Positions 1-6,966 of a stretch of 11,438 bases of DNA are shown here, in pieces; positions within the stretch are counted from its first letter, which is position 1, and each line of letters starts with the position of its first letter. Below the pieces are notes generated by a model that was given only the letters and a program-made list of their open reading frames with translations, had not been told where the DNA came from and searched no databases. The stretch comes from Laetiporus sulphureus 93-53. Taxonomy: Eukaryota; Basidiomycota; Agaricomycetes; Polyporales; Laetiporaceae. Location of the stretch: positions 113,808 to 125,245 of the forward strand of contig NW_024468518.1 in the NCBI RefSeq assembly GCF_001632365.1, read 5' to 3'. A program made the position numbers and the translations under genes.

Positions 1-103
1 GTATCTACGTTGCGAGACCAATATGAAGGTTGGCATCCGAATAACCACTCAAATGAGGACTTTTAATGGTGCAAAAAGAAAGGTGCCACTTAATATTGTG
101 ACA
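1..103. other. Unrecognised flank beyond the integrase break
   Basis: Integrase similarity on the minus strand stops at about 104. What follows toward position 1 resembles no retrotransposon protein that I recognise in any frame. The first bases after the break on the minus strand read TGTCACA, the same seven bases that begin the LTRs of this element, but the next bases differ. It could be the edge of another LTR element or host DNA. Confidence 0.4.
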
Positions 104-301
104 GACGTACTTCTTTACATCAATGGTGAGCCCTGGCCACTAGTAATTCCTGCTGATCAGCTCTTGCGTCTTCCATTGTCCAGGATGTCTGGCTGTGGAG
201 ATATCATGGTGCAGCTTGATCAGCTCGTTCCGCAGCATAGAGTCTTTTGGGACATAGACCTTTCCTCTTCTGAGCAGCAATCCGTGCTCGAAGTTTCACT
301 C
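104..301 (-). pseudogene. Integrase N-terminal fragment (zinc-binding region) of Ty3/Gypsy pol
   Basis: The RNase H frame continues past its TAA at 302-304 and reads through a TGA (296-298) and a TAG (140-142) in the same frame. The stretch between the last two stops (about 143-295) has the features of the integrase N-terminal H2C2 region: a leucine-rich linker, then LRNELIKLHHDISTARHPGQ (about 241-182) with its paired histidines. After the TAG a WPGLTIDVKKYV segment follows at about 139-104. In the family a pair of zinc-binding cysteines should follow almost at once, but similarity ends there, so the zinc site is incomplete and the catalytic DDE core is missing. Integrase normally inserts the cDNA into the host genome; this fragment cannot. 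The plus-strand ORF across 23-307 is only an antisense shadow. Confidence 0.8.
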
Positions 302-1018
302 TTATAGGTCTTTTCTGAACTCTCGCTTGCCAGTTTTTAGTAGGTGCTGGTAATCTTTGGTCATTTCGTCATCTTGTAGTGCCAATTTCACTCTTTCTAG
401 AAGTCTTGCATCGTCAACTTCGGAGGAATGAGTGACTGAGATCGCATGGATGGCAAAATATTTGGGTCGAAGCAAAGTTTGCTCTGAATTGTCATTGCTC
501 ACCCCCTTCTCATAATCTGGCCTCCTGGACAGAGGATCGGCACACATCATCGTCTTTCCAGGGCAGTGACAGAGAATGAAGTTAAATCTTGTAAGGTAAA
601 GTGACCAGCAAGCTTGGCATCTGGTCAATGTTTGAGCTTGACTCAAATAGGTAAGATTGAGGTGATCCGACCATATCTCAACCGGATGAGGGTGTCCTTC
701 AAAGTATTGCCAGTATTCTTCTAATGCCCAAATGATAGCTAGCATTTCCTTATCGTAAATCTCATAGTTTCGCTCGTGTTCATTGAGTGACTTGGAGTAA
801 TAAGCGACAGGATGCCAGAGTTCATCTTCTCCCAACTGTTCAAGGACCACGCCTGTGGCAAAGTCCGAGGCATCTGTCTCTAATCTAAAGGGACGAATTG
901 CATTGGAGAGTGCTAGAATTGGGGTGGAAGTGAATGCAGTCTTGAGGGCCTCGAATGCCTTTTGTTGAGGTTCTTCCCATTTCCATGTTGCGTCCTTACA
1001 GGTCAATAGAGTCAAGGG
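302..1018 (-). pseudogene. RNase H domain of Ty3/Gypsy pol
   Basis: This is the longest intact pol segment (237 codons), separated from reverse transcriptase by a TGA at 1019-1021 in the same frame. It begins with the RT-RNase H connection (CKDATWKWEE and following residues). The RNase H that degrades the RNA strand during reverse transcription follows. All four acidic landmarks are visible: Asp in ETDASDFATGVVLEQ, Glu in YEIYDKEMLAIIWALEEY, Asp in IWSDHLNLTYL and Asp in MMCADPLSRR. Five positions that are usually arginine in this family, around the LTR-Q-A-W and FIL-H-PGK motifs, are cysteine encoded by TGC or TGT, each one C-to-T change from an arginine codon. The tail (about 302-430) is the linker to integrase and ends at an in-frame TAA. 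The first codon of the open stretch is TTG, so it is part of a polyprotein and not an independent start. Confidence 0.9.
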
Positions 1019-1938
1019 TCAGGTCATCGATCCGAAATCCTTGATGAATCGTCGATAAAAGTTTGCCAGACCAAGGAATGCTTGTACTTGCTTTACCTTG
1101 ATGGGCACTGGCCATTTGAGCACACTGTCGACCTTCTCTGAGTCCATCTGTATCGACCCTTTTGAGATTATGAGTTTGAGAAAGTTGACAAAAGTGGTTG
1201 CAAAGTGACACTTTTCTGGTTTCACGAATAGGTCGTTATCTCTGAGTCGTTGTAGGACTTCTTTGGTTAGACAGTTGTGTTCTTCCTGGTTATCCGTAAA
1301 GATGATGATGTCATCTATGTAGACTGCCACCTTTCCAGTGCAAATGAGATCGCCTAAGACATCGTTCATCATGGCCTGGAAAGTGCTAGGGGTGTTGCAG
1401 AATCCGAAGTCATTACAGTGGGTTCAAATAATCCTCTATGGGTAATGAACGCTGCTTTTTCCTCATCTCCCTTGCGAAGGCGTACATTGTTGTACCCCCA
1501 TCTCAGATCTAGTGTAGTGAATATACTAGCCCTTGAGAGTCTGTCAATGAGATCGTTGATTCAGGGGAGTGGGAATTTGTTCTTCTTGGTGATGCTGTTT
1601 AATGCCCTGTAGTCTTGAACTAGTCTAAGAGAGCCATCCTTCTTCTTGATGAAAAACACCGGAGTGGCGTACGGGGATTTGGATGGTTGTATGTAGCCTT
1701 GAAATGCCGCGTCTGGGACGAGATCAATTGCGTGATCATAGGGCTTACACGTCGGCATTCTTTCTGAGCTCTTCTTTGAGAACACATCTCCGAATTGATG
1801 AAATTCTGGAGGGACGAACTTGGACCAATATTCTTTGTCCTGTGTTTCTTCTGCTGGCTGTTCTACCAAATGCTTTTTTACCTTCTTGCTTATGCCTAGG
1901 ATGTCGTGCACCATGTTGTGAAGATTCTGATCTTGCAA
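1019..1938 (-). pseudogene. Reverse transcriptase domain of Ty3/Gypsy pol, frameshifted
   Basis: This is an RNA-dependent DNA polymerase of the RVT_1 type in two frames. The upstream part (1938 to about 1410) has the fingers motif [20 protein letters not shown], a TGA at 1561-1563 just after KFPLP, and then LDLRWGYNNV, whose Asp (1507-1509) is the first catalytic residue. The downstream part (about 1405 to 1019) has MMNDVLGDL, the catalytic YIDD box (1321-1310) and the thumb motif FLGLANFYRRFIKDF, and ends at a TGA (1019-1021). The two are joined by a one-base loss near 1405-1410, inside the VM-FG motif, where one T seems to be missing from the sense strand. All three catalytic aspartates survive, so the protein is broken by stops and the frameshift and not by active-site loss. 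Upstream it continues without a stop into the protease linker as far as 2125. Confidence 0.92.
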
Positions 1939-2580
1939 GTCTATCCCATTGATGAAGTTGTCTTCCTGATCCCACCCATCATCCGTGGGTACGTCGGGAA
2001 GAATTGCTTCATCTTCAAGTCGAGGTTGCGATAGAAGGTTGACTTCTTCTTCACTTACTCTGACTCGTTGCTTCTTCGTGTGTCTGCATCTTGAGAACGT
2101 GACCTCTCTATGTTCCCAGTCAACTCAGGGATTATGTTCTTGTAGGATTTTCATGCCAAGGATCATTGACATGCGCCCGAGGTTTGTGACAAGCAAACTC
2201 TCAGTTGATCAGTGCCCCCCAATTAAGATGCTTGTGACTACACGACGAGTAATTGCACTGCCCTTGTTGGGACTGGCGTCTGCATTGAGGATTCTTATTT
2301 CGTGGTTTAGAGGTATCATCTTAAACCTGTGCTTTTGAGCAAATCTCTGATCAATGTAACAGGAGAATGCTCCAGAATCCAATAGTGCCGTTGTCTGGAC
2401 TTCCCGTGATACAAATTTTATCAGCAATTCGATCGAATGTTTAGAAAAACCTGCGGATGCGATATATAGATGGTCGCTAGGTACATTTGTTCTCATGGTA
2501 CTAATACAATCATCCTGAAGTGTAGTACCAGACTTGTCTACACTTCGTACTGAAAATCCTCTGAGAACTCATCTATCTCG
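1939..2580 (-). pseudogene. Retropepsin-like aspartic protease and linker of Ty3/Gypsy pol
   Basis: The open segment 2496-2209 starts MRTNVPSDHLYIASAG and carries the aspartic protease active site LLDSGAFSCYID, with catalytic Asp codon at 2377-2379. It is the retropepsin that cleaves Gag-Pol; the enzyme works as a dimer, so one D-S/T-G per chain is expected. Two in-frame TGA codons follow, at 2209-2211 and 2125-2127, on either side of the conserved segment TNLGRMSMILGMKILQEHNP. The frame then stays open through an acidic linker into reverse transcriptase. Upstream of the ATG at 2494-2496 the frame is open back to about 2580 and overlaps the end of gag in the -1 frame, so Pol was probably made by -1 frameshifting or from one fused ORF that has lost a base. 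Confidence 0.87.
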
Positions 2581-4349
2581 ACGATTCTCACATTGGTGTC
2601 CTTGACCATAGATGCCAATGCCGTTGATGCCATGTCTGTGCCCTTCGCCTTGTCCTTGCCTTTGCTGGATGGTGGAGTAGTCGAGGTGGTGCTCATCCCA
2701 CGAAGTGCAGCAATTGCTTGCTCCAATGCCGCAATTTGAGGTGATGTATCCGAGCTACCTTCTTCTTCGACTTGTCGCACCTTCTGCGCTTTTCCCTTCC
2801 CTTTACCCTGAGGGGCATTGGTTCGCATTCAAAACCACTTTCCTTTATACTCAGGTTTGGGAGAGGGACACCTTTTCCCTCGCTCATAGGTGTGCTTTCT
2901 GCAAAACAAACATAGTTTGTTTGCCAGCCACCTGTCCTGTTCAGGGGAAAGTTCGTGTGCGATTCTTGCACTTGTGTCCATGGCATTAGGGTCCTTGGGG
3001 GTGGTCATCTTTGTCATCGTGGTTTGTCTAGTAGACTTGTTACCCGAGATCTGCTGGAGATGTTTGATTTCAATCTCCAAGCAGAATTCGAGATAATCCA
3101 TCCAAGTGGTTGGAATTTTCGAGGGGTCTAGAGTCTCTGTTACTGACATGATCGTCTGGATGTGGGTCGACCATTGTTCCCTAATTTTGACGATCAGATC
3201 TTCGTCAGAGTATCCTGATTCGGAGGTGTAGGCCCTGAAATTGTCTGCGAAGGCAATCATCGTTTTGTGGCTGGTTGCGCAGTGCGCATCTAGCATTGCC
3301 TGTGCTGTGTGCTTGGGACCAAGCATCTTGTATGCCATTTCCAGTTTTCTGGTATATCCTGTCCATATGCCAACGTCTTGTCCAGAGGTGAGCTTGATTG
3401 CATACTCTTTCATGTACAGAGCTGCTCCTCCTTCCAGATGTGCATTGGCCTGCCGCATTTTGTCCTTGTCGTCAGTAAAATGATTGTAATCGAGCCAAAT
3501 AAGCAGAGTTGTGAACCAGGTCTCGAAGTTTTCTGACAACTTTCTCCCCGAGTATTTGGGAGGGTCTGGGAGCTTGATTCGACGGGGCAATTGACTGGAT
3601 TGGCCAGCCGGTTGTTGGATACCTGTGGAAGGTGCATTGATTATGGCAGTGTTGAGCTGGGTTTCCAGCCCAACGATATAGGTCGTGGTCTTTTCCTGTG
3701 CCTCCTTCAGGGCGACCATGTTGCCGTAAAGGGTGTCCATCTGGCCCTTTACTTCGTCCTTGTAGTCTTCGAAGTCCTTGCGGATTGCTTGGGCTTCAAG
3801 CGTCAGACTATTGTTCACCTTGATGAGCCTTTCTACATCGGTGGAGAGGGTGTCGATCTGAGCTCTTGCAATTTTTAACTGGTCTCGTGTTTCTACTGCC
3901 ATGATCTCGACATGAATTCGAGCCAGTATCTCTTCTTCTAACGAGACCACCGTGCGCTCGTGACGTTCATCCATCATCTAACGTAGTGCTTCATAGGAGC
4001 TTACAACGTCTCTCATGATGAACGCTCGCACCACATTCATTACCCATTCTTTAACGTCATTTGAAATGGTGGCGGGTGCGGTGGCATTAGCAGCTTCCTC
4101 GATTGTATTGTAAGAGATTCCCTGCCATTCCCAAGTCTGAGGTGTGGAGAATTCTGACAGAGTAGTGGGTGACGGGTTTCTGACTACTCCCAATGCCTTG
4201 GGTGTGCTGCTAGTGTGTGGTTCCTCTGCAGGGGCAGCTGGCCCTGCTTCGGATGATGTGGAAGTGGCCTGACTTCTCCAGGGGTCGGTAGGCTCACTCA
4301 CGATGTGTTTTCCTGAAAACGCAACACTGCCAAGGTTGTATTGAGACAT
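2538..4349 (-). pseudogene. Gag polyprotein of Ty3/Gypsy element with two in-frame stops
   Basis: Gag forms the particle that packages element RNA. The frame runs from the ATG at 4347-4349 (MSQYNLGSVAF) to a TAG at 2538-2540, about 603 codons, broken by a TAG at 3978-3980 and a TGA at 2829-2831. Residues 1-120 are low-complexity Ser/Thr/Pro. About 125-240 are rich in heptad-like Leu/Glu/Lys and probably a coiled coil. About 265-440, from RRIKLPDPPKYSGRK through WFTTLLIWLDY and beyond, match the retrotransposon capsid pattern. About 480-494 is a zinc-knuckle remnant, CLFCRKHTYERGKRC, where the expected histidine position is Tyr. A Lys/Gln-rich tail ends next to the protease. The ATG was chosen because the open frame upstream uses only a TTG; the frame itself is open to about 4480. 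An Agaricomycete Gypsy Gag fits best. Confidence 0.85.
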
Positions 4350-4431
4350 TGAGATCGATGTAGAGGATAGGGGGAATGATGTGACAGACAATGTGTGAGT
4401 CGATCGATTCTTGGTCTCAGCCTTGTGATGT

Positions 4432-4806
4432 TTAGAAGGGGATCTCGGGATCTTCCTCGATAAGTCCTTCTTCTGCTAGTTCCTCTCGTAAAGCTTCTGC
4501 TTGGTAGTGTCAGTATTCTCGTTCTTCCTCAAAATCAGGAATGAGACAGAATGGTGCTGAGTAAGTTGTGTAGGCATGTACTTGTACCATGTAGTGGTAG
4601 AGTACTTGTTGCCAGTTGGTGATGAGAGGTTGATAGATGAAATATGTGGTGCAGATGACTGTGAGTTGTCCCTGCGCCAGGTGGTAATGGTCCACAATGT
4701 AGTTTGTGTATATAAAGCTGAATGTGTATCTTGGCATGAAACTGCTGATGTGGTAGTACAAAATATTACTGGTCCTAATAAGGCCAGTAGCACGACTCCT
4801 TCTTGA
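4432..4806 (-). pseudogene. Small putative ORF between the leader ORF and gag
   Basis: A frame of about 124 codons runs from after a TAA (4807-4809) to a TAA at 4432-4434, interrupted by one TGA at 4510-4512. It has no clear ATG start; the first ATG in frame lies near 4737. The middle is aromatic- and Tyr-rich (for example YFIYQPLITNWQQVLYHYMV). The end is strongly acidic and looks coding (REELAEEGLIEEDPEIPF). It ends 82 bases before the gag ATG. I recognise no family. It may be the displaced second part of the leader ORF just upstream, linked by an intron or a lost base, because the two overlap near 4800-4820 in different frames. It could also be a chance open frame; the acidic tail is the main support. 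Confidence 0.4.
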
Positions 4807-4819
4807 ACCTTACAATGTC

Positions 4820-5554
4820 TCATCCTATGCGCTCCTGCTCCTTGTTGATATCCCTGAATGAGATCTTTCCTAGTCCCACGCAAAGCTTGATAGCGATGCA
4901 TCCATCGACGAATGTGAAGTCATCGCCTCGCCCAATCCTCTCGTTTAGTGCTCCCAAGTGTCACAGAATGCGATCGCGACACTGGATTTGTGCTTCCGTG
5001 AACTTGACAGCGATGTGGGGCTGCTGCAGGACTTTGTACTGCTGGATGGTAGCATGTACAGTCAGTGCGATGTTCTCAGGAAGGGTGCCTTTGAGATTCT
5101 CATGTATCTCACATGGATGGTAACTCTTTGAGAGTGCAAATGCGAGAACAGCGGTAGCATCATCGTTGGCCCACCAATGGGGTTTGTAGATAGGGACAGA
5201 TGGGTCAGATGCATCTTCTGGAACTGCTTTGGCCCACGAGCTGACCTTAGTGTGTAGCTTCTGTAGGTCAGAGCCATAGTCGTTGGGTTTGGCTCAGAGT
5301 AGGTTGCTTGCCGTCAAACGACGAGTGCGTCTGGGGTCGGGATGGTAAGGGTGATATCGTCCGTTGGGCGGTACGATACCATTGTGCACTTGAGGTGCTT
5401 TACCGGTCAGTGCAGCGCTGTTCCTTTTGAAGGAAGGAAGTGGCATAGGTGGTAGAGGCGAAGTGGAATGGTAGGAAGGAAGTGGTGTGGAAAAAGCCCT
5501 GCCCTGGACAGATGTGTCTCTGGGCGAAAATGTGCAGCTATCAGTGTTAGACAC
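4820..5554 (-). pseudogene. Uncharacterised leader ORF upstream of gag
   Basis: One minus-strand frame is open from after a TAG at 5585-5587 to 4820 apart from three TGA codons: 5294-5296, 4961-4963 and 4820-4822. That gives about 245 codons from 5554. The first part is Ser/Pro-rich and basic (STPLPSYHSTSPLPPMPLPS). The 110-codon middle reads like a folded domain: WAKAVPEDASDPSVPIYKPH, WWANDDATAVLAFALSKSYH, ENIALTVHATIQQYKVLQQP. The last part, GALNERIGRGDDFTFVDGCI, follows the second stop. The first ATG in frame is at 5444-5446. The middle stretch contains no usual start codon, so simple ORF finders miss it. It lies between the primer-binding site and gag, where most Ty3/Gypsy elements have only a leader. 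I do not recognise the family. Interior composition and the shared TGA-type breaks argue that it was once coding. Confidence 0.6.
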
Positions 5555-5573
5555 TTGGTAGGGGCATAAAAGG

Positions 5574-5586
5574 TCAGTCTTATTCT
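5574..5586 (-). other. Self-complementary primer-binding site (Tf1/sushi-type self-priming)
   Basis: On the minus strand, two bases after the LTR end, the sequence reads AGAATAAGACTGA. This is the exact reverse complement of TCAGTCTTATTCT (6184-6196) in the nested LTR, and matches 12 of 13 in the element's own LTR (minus 6514-6503). That motif starts 33 bases from the first T of the TATA box, where transcription should begin. No tRNA-3'-end complement (TGG...) is present at this spot. Self-priming by the RNA 5' end is known for Tf1 and related fungal and vertebrate elements. Confidence 0.85.
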
Positions 5587-5588
5587 AA

Positions 5589-5789
5589 TGTCATGGCACA
5601 CTGATGACAAAGATAGACCACCAAAATAAAGAGTCCCCTTGAGGGTCTCCTGGGTAAAACCTACAGCGACGAGCTGTGGTGGTTCGACGTGCCCACTGAT
5701 GAGACCTAGTCGCTAGTCGCAGAGTAAGACTTACTGGTGAGGCAAAAGGTGCTATCACAACAGTGAGGATGAAAACAGATGTATAACAC
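5589..5789 (-). repeat. 5' LTR, downstream (3') part, cut off by the nested LTR
   Basis: This is the last ~200 bases of the retrotransposon's own LTR. On the minus strand it ends ...CCATGACA at 5589. It aligns along its length with the reverse complement of 6250-6447 in the nested LTR. It includes one copy of the AACAC duplication (5785-5789) where the nested LTR was inserted. Confidence 0.9.
5785..5789 (+). repeat. Target site duplication, left copy (AACAC)
   Basis: Five bases directly before TGTCACAG of the nested LTR, identical to 6448-6452. Five-base duplications are usual for Ty3/Gypsy integrases. Confidence 0.9.
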
Positions 5790-5875
5790 TGTCACAGTTT
5801 TACCTGACAAGTGATTAAAGGAACAAATGCTATTAAGAAGCATATCATTTTTCGTCATTTCTCGTCGCACTAGAA

Positions 5876-5953
5876 GTCACGTGACCTAATGAGATAAGAT
5901 AACGAGGCATCCAGTCACATGACCTCGGATCTCTCTCGGCATTGTCACGTGAC
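5876..5953 (+). promoter_or_regulatory. Cluster of three E-box-type palindromes in LTR U3
   Basis: GTCACGTGAC at 5876-5885, GTCACATGAC at 5914-5923 and GTCACGTGAC at 5944-5953. The same three in the same order lie in the other LTR at 6816-6825, 6776-6785 and 6746-6755. TCACGTGA is the type of site bound by Cbf1/USF-like bHLH factors; binding here is inferred. Confidence 0.6.
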
Positions 5954-6050
5954 ACCGAACTCCTCGGCATGGCGTCATATGTCGCAATCGCCATGACGCC
6001 ATATTGCGTGCTCAAGAGGAGCTCCGTCTCCGTGGGTTATTATTAGGCAG

Positions 6051-6196
6051 CCAATCAGGATAATTGGGACACATCGTACGATTGTAGCACCATCCAGTAG
6101 AATAGCGTGTGACTCGCTTATGTAGTACTGTACAGTAGCCAGACAATCATGTATATAAGGACCAGCGAGACGAGGAGAAGACCTCAGTCTTATTCT
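6051..6196 (+). promoter_or_regulatory. Core promoter of the nested LTR (CCAAT, TATA, start motif)
   Basis: CCAATCA at 6051-6057, TATATAA at 6152-6158, and the predicted transcription start near CAG at 6185-6187, 33 bases from the first TATA base. The bases at this start are those copied in the primer-binding site at 5574-5586, which supports the start assignment independently. Confidence 0.75.
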
Positions 6197-6447
6197 CCTT
6201 CGTCCACCACTACCATCACAGAGGGGTCTTACCAGACACTCTCAGTGTGCTATACATCCTATTACATTCTCACTTGTGTGATAGTGCCTCTAGCCTCGCC
6301 AGTAAGTCTTGCTTTGCGACCAGCTACTAGGCCTCGTCAGTGGGCACGTCGTATCGCCACAGCTCGTCGCTGTTGGCTATTAGCCAGGAGGCCCTCAAGG
6401 GGACTCTATATTTGGTTGTCTATCTTTGTCATCGGTGTGCCGTGACA

Positions 6448-6452
6448 AACAC
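6448..6452 (+). repeat. Target site duplication, right copy (AACAC)
   Basis: Five bases directly after the TGACA end of the nested LTR. Removing the insertion and one copy restores the order seen in the intact LTR around this point. Confidence 0.9.
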
Positions 6453-6502
6453 ACTGAGAGTGTCTGGTAAGACCCCTCTGTGATGGTAGTGGTGAACGAA
6501 GG

Positions 6503-6648
6503 AGAATAAGACTGGAGTCTCTCCTCGTCAGACCTGGTCCTTATATACATGTTCGTTGTGCTACTGTACAGTACTATCTAAGTGAGTCACATGCTATTCT
6601 ACTGGTCAGTGCTACAATCGTACGACATATCCCAATTATCCTGATTGG
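6503..6648 (-). promoter_or_regulatory. Core promoter of the retrotransposon 5' LTR
   Basis: Minus-strand CCAATCA (6648-6642), TATATAA (6547-6541) and start motif CAGTCTTATTCT (6514-6503), with the same 33-base TATA-to-start spacing as the nested copy. It would drive the leader ORFs, gag and pol, but the nested LTR now sits between it and them and carries a promoter facing it. Confidence 0.75.
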
Positions 6649-6932
6649 CTGCCTAATAATAACCCACAGAGACGGAGCTTCCTTTGAGCATGCAATATTG
6701 CATTATGGCTATGGCATCATATGATGCAATGCCGAGGGGCTCAGTGTCACGTGACAATGCTGAGAGGGGTCTGAGGTCATGTGACTAGATGCCTTGTTAT
6801 CTTATCTCTCATTAGGTCACGTGACTCTTGTTCGACACGAAATGATAAAAAATGATATGCTTCTAATAGCATTTGTTCCTATAATTACTTGTCAGGTAAA
6901 AACTGTGACAGGCTCCAAAGCGGTGAGATGCC

Positions 6933-6966
6933 AACGTTCATTGTACCAAATGTGGTAAACTCACAT
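6933..6966 (+). other. Short cysteine-pair remnant before the transposase
   Basis: In the transposase frame, just before its first recognisable segment, the sequence reads NVHCTKCGKLTC. A CxxC zinc-finger start is common at the N-terminus of Plavaka-type transposases, so this may be its remnant with the intervening linker deleted. It is very short, hence low confidence. Confidence 0.3.

Larger units (their letters stand above)
5790..6447 (+). repeat. Complete nested solo LTR of the same family
   Basis: It begins TGTCACAG (5790) and ends CCGTGACA (6447), with terminal inverted repeat TGTCA/TGACA, 658 bp. It is flanked by direct AACAC repeats at 5785-5789 and 6448-6452, and inserted in reverse orientation into the older LTR. 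No internal region remains, so it is most simply a solo LTR left by LTR-LTR recombination after a full-length insertion. It keeps more CpG sites than the host LTR, in line with a younger age. The 98-codon plus-strand ORF from 6149 lies inside it and is not a gene. Confidence 0.92.
104..6910 (-). mobile_element. Degenerate Ty3/Gypsy LTR retrotransposon, truncated at its 3' end
   Basis: Read on the minus strand, the order is 5' LTR (6910 to 5589, split by a nested LTR), primer-binding site, leader ORFs, gag, protease, reverse transcriptase, RNase H and the first part of integrase. RNase H before integrase, an aspartic DSGA protease and a YIDD reverse transcriptase place it in Ty3/Gypsy (Metaviridae). 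The primer-binding site is complementary to the element's own predicted RNA start rather than to a tRNA end, as in the Tf1/sushi self-priming group. Integrase homology ends near 104, so the integrase core, any chromodomain, the polypurine tract and the 3' LTR are absent from the window. Thirteen in-frame stops and one clear frameshift make it non-autonomous. The right outer flank begins GGCTC; its own target duplication cannot be checked because the other end is missing. Confidence 0.93.
6448..6910 (-). repeat. 5' LTR, upstream (5') part with promoter
   Basis: On the minus strand the LTR starts TGTCACAG at 6910 and runs to the nested insertion at 6453/6448. It carries three GTCANNTGAC palindromes (6816-6825, 6776-6785, 6746-6755), CCAATCA (6648-6642), TATATAA (6547-6541) and the start motif CAGTCTTATTCT (6514-6503). 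Joined to 5589-5789 with one duplication copy removed, it is about 659 bp, matching the 658-bp nested copy. Confidence 0.9.

Noticed and set aside
23..307. 94-codon plus-strand ORF
   Set aside because: It is antisense to the integrase/RNase H linker on the minus strand, where family motifs are recognisable.
1418..2338. Several plus-strand ORFs (1418-1612, 1683-1952, 1985-2338)
   Set aside because: All lie opposite protease and reverse transcriptase frames and match no protein pattern.
2535..2560. Canonical -1 slippery heptamer at the gag-pol overlap
   Set aside because: In the gag frame the local sequence does not fit X XXY YYZ, so no slip site is annotated.
2705..3878. Plus-strand ORFs across gag
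   Set aside because: Shadows of the minus-strand Gag frame, which has capsid and zinc-knuckle features.
4476..4901. 141-codon minus-strand ORF with a hydrophobic stretch (VVLLALLGPVIF)
   Set aside because: It overlaps the leader ORF and the small acidic-tailed ORF in a third frame; composition is Thr/Ser/His-rich and no feature favours it over those.
5876..5953. CRISPR-like short repeats
   Set aside because: The three palindromes have uneven spacing, vary in sequence and sit in an LTR; they look like transcription-factor sites in a eukaryotic element.
6149..6445. 98-codon plus-strand ORF after a TATA box
   Set aside because: It lies wholly inside the nested LTR; the region is R/U5 of a retrotransposon.
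5589..6910. Foldback element or MITE
   Set aside because: The inverted repeat is fully explained by two LTRs in opposite orientation, with LTR-type ends and a 5-bp duplication between them.
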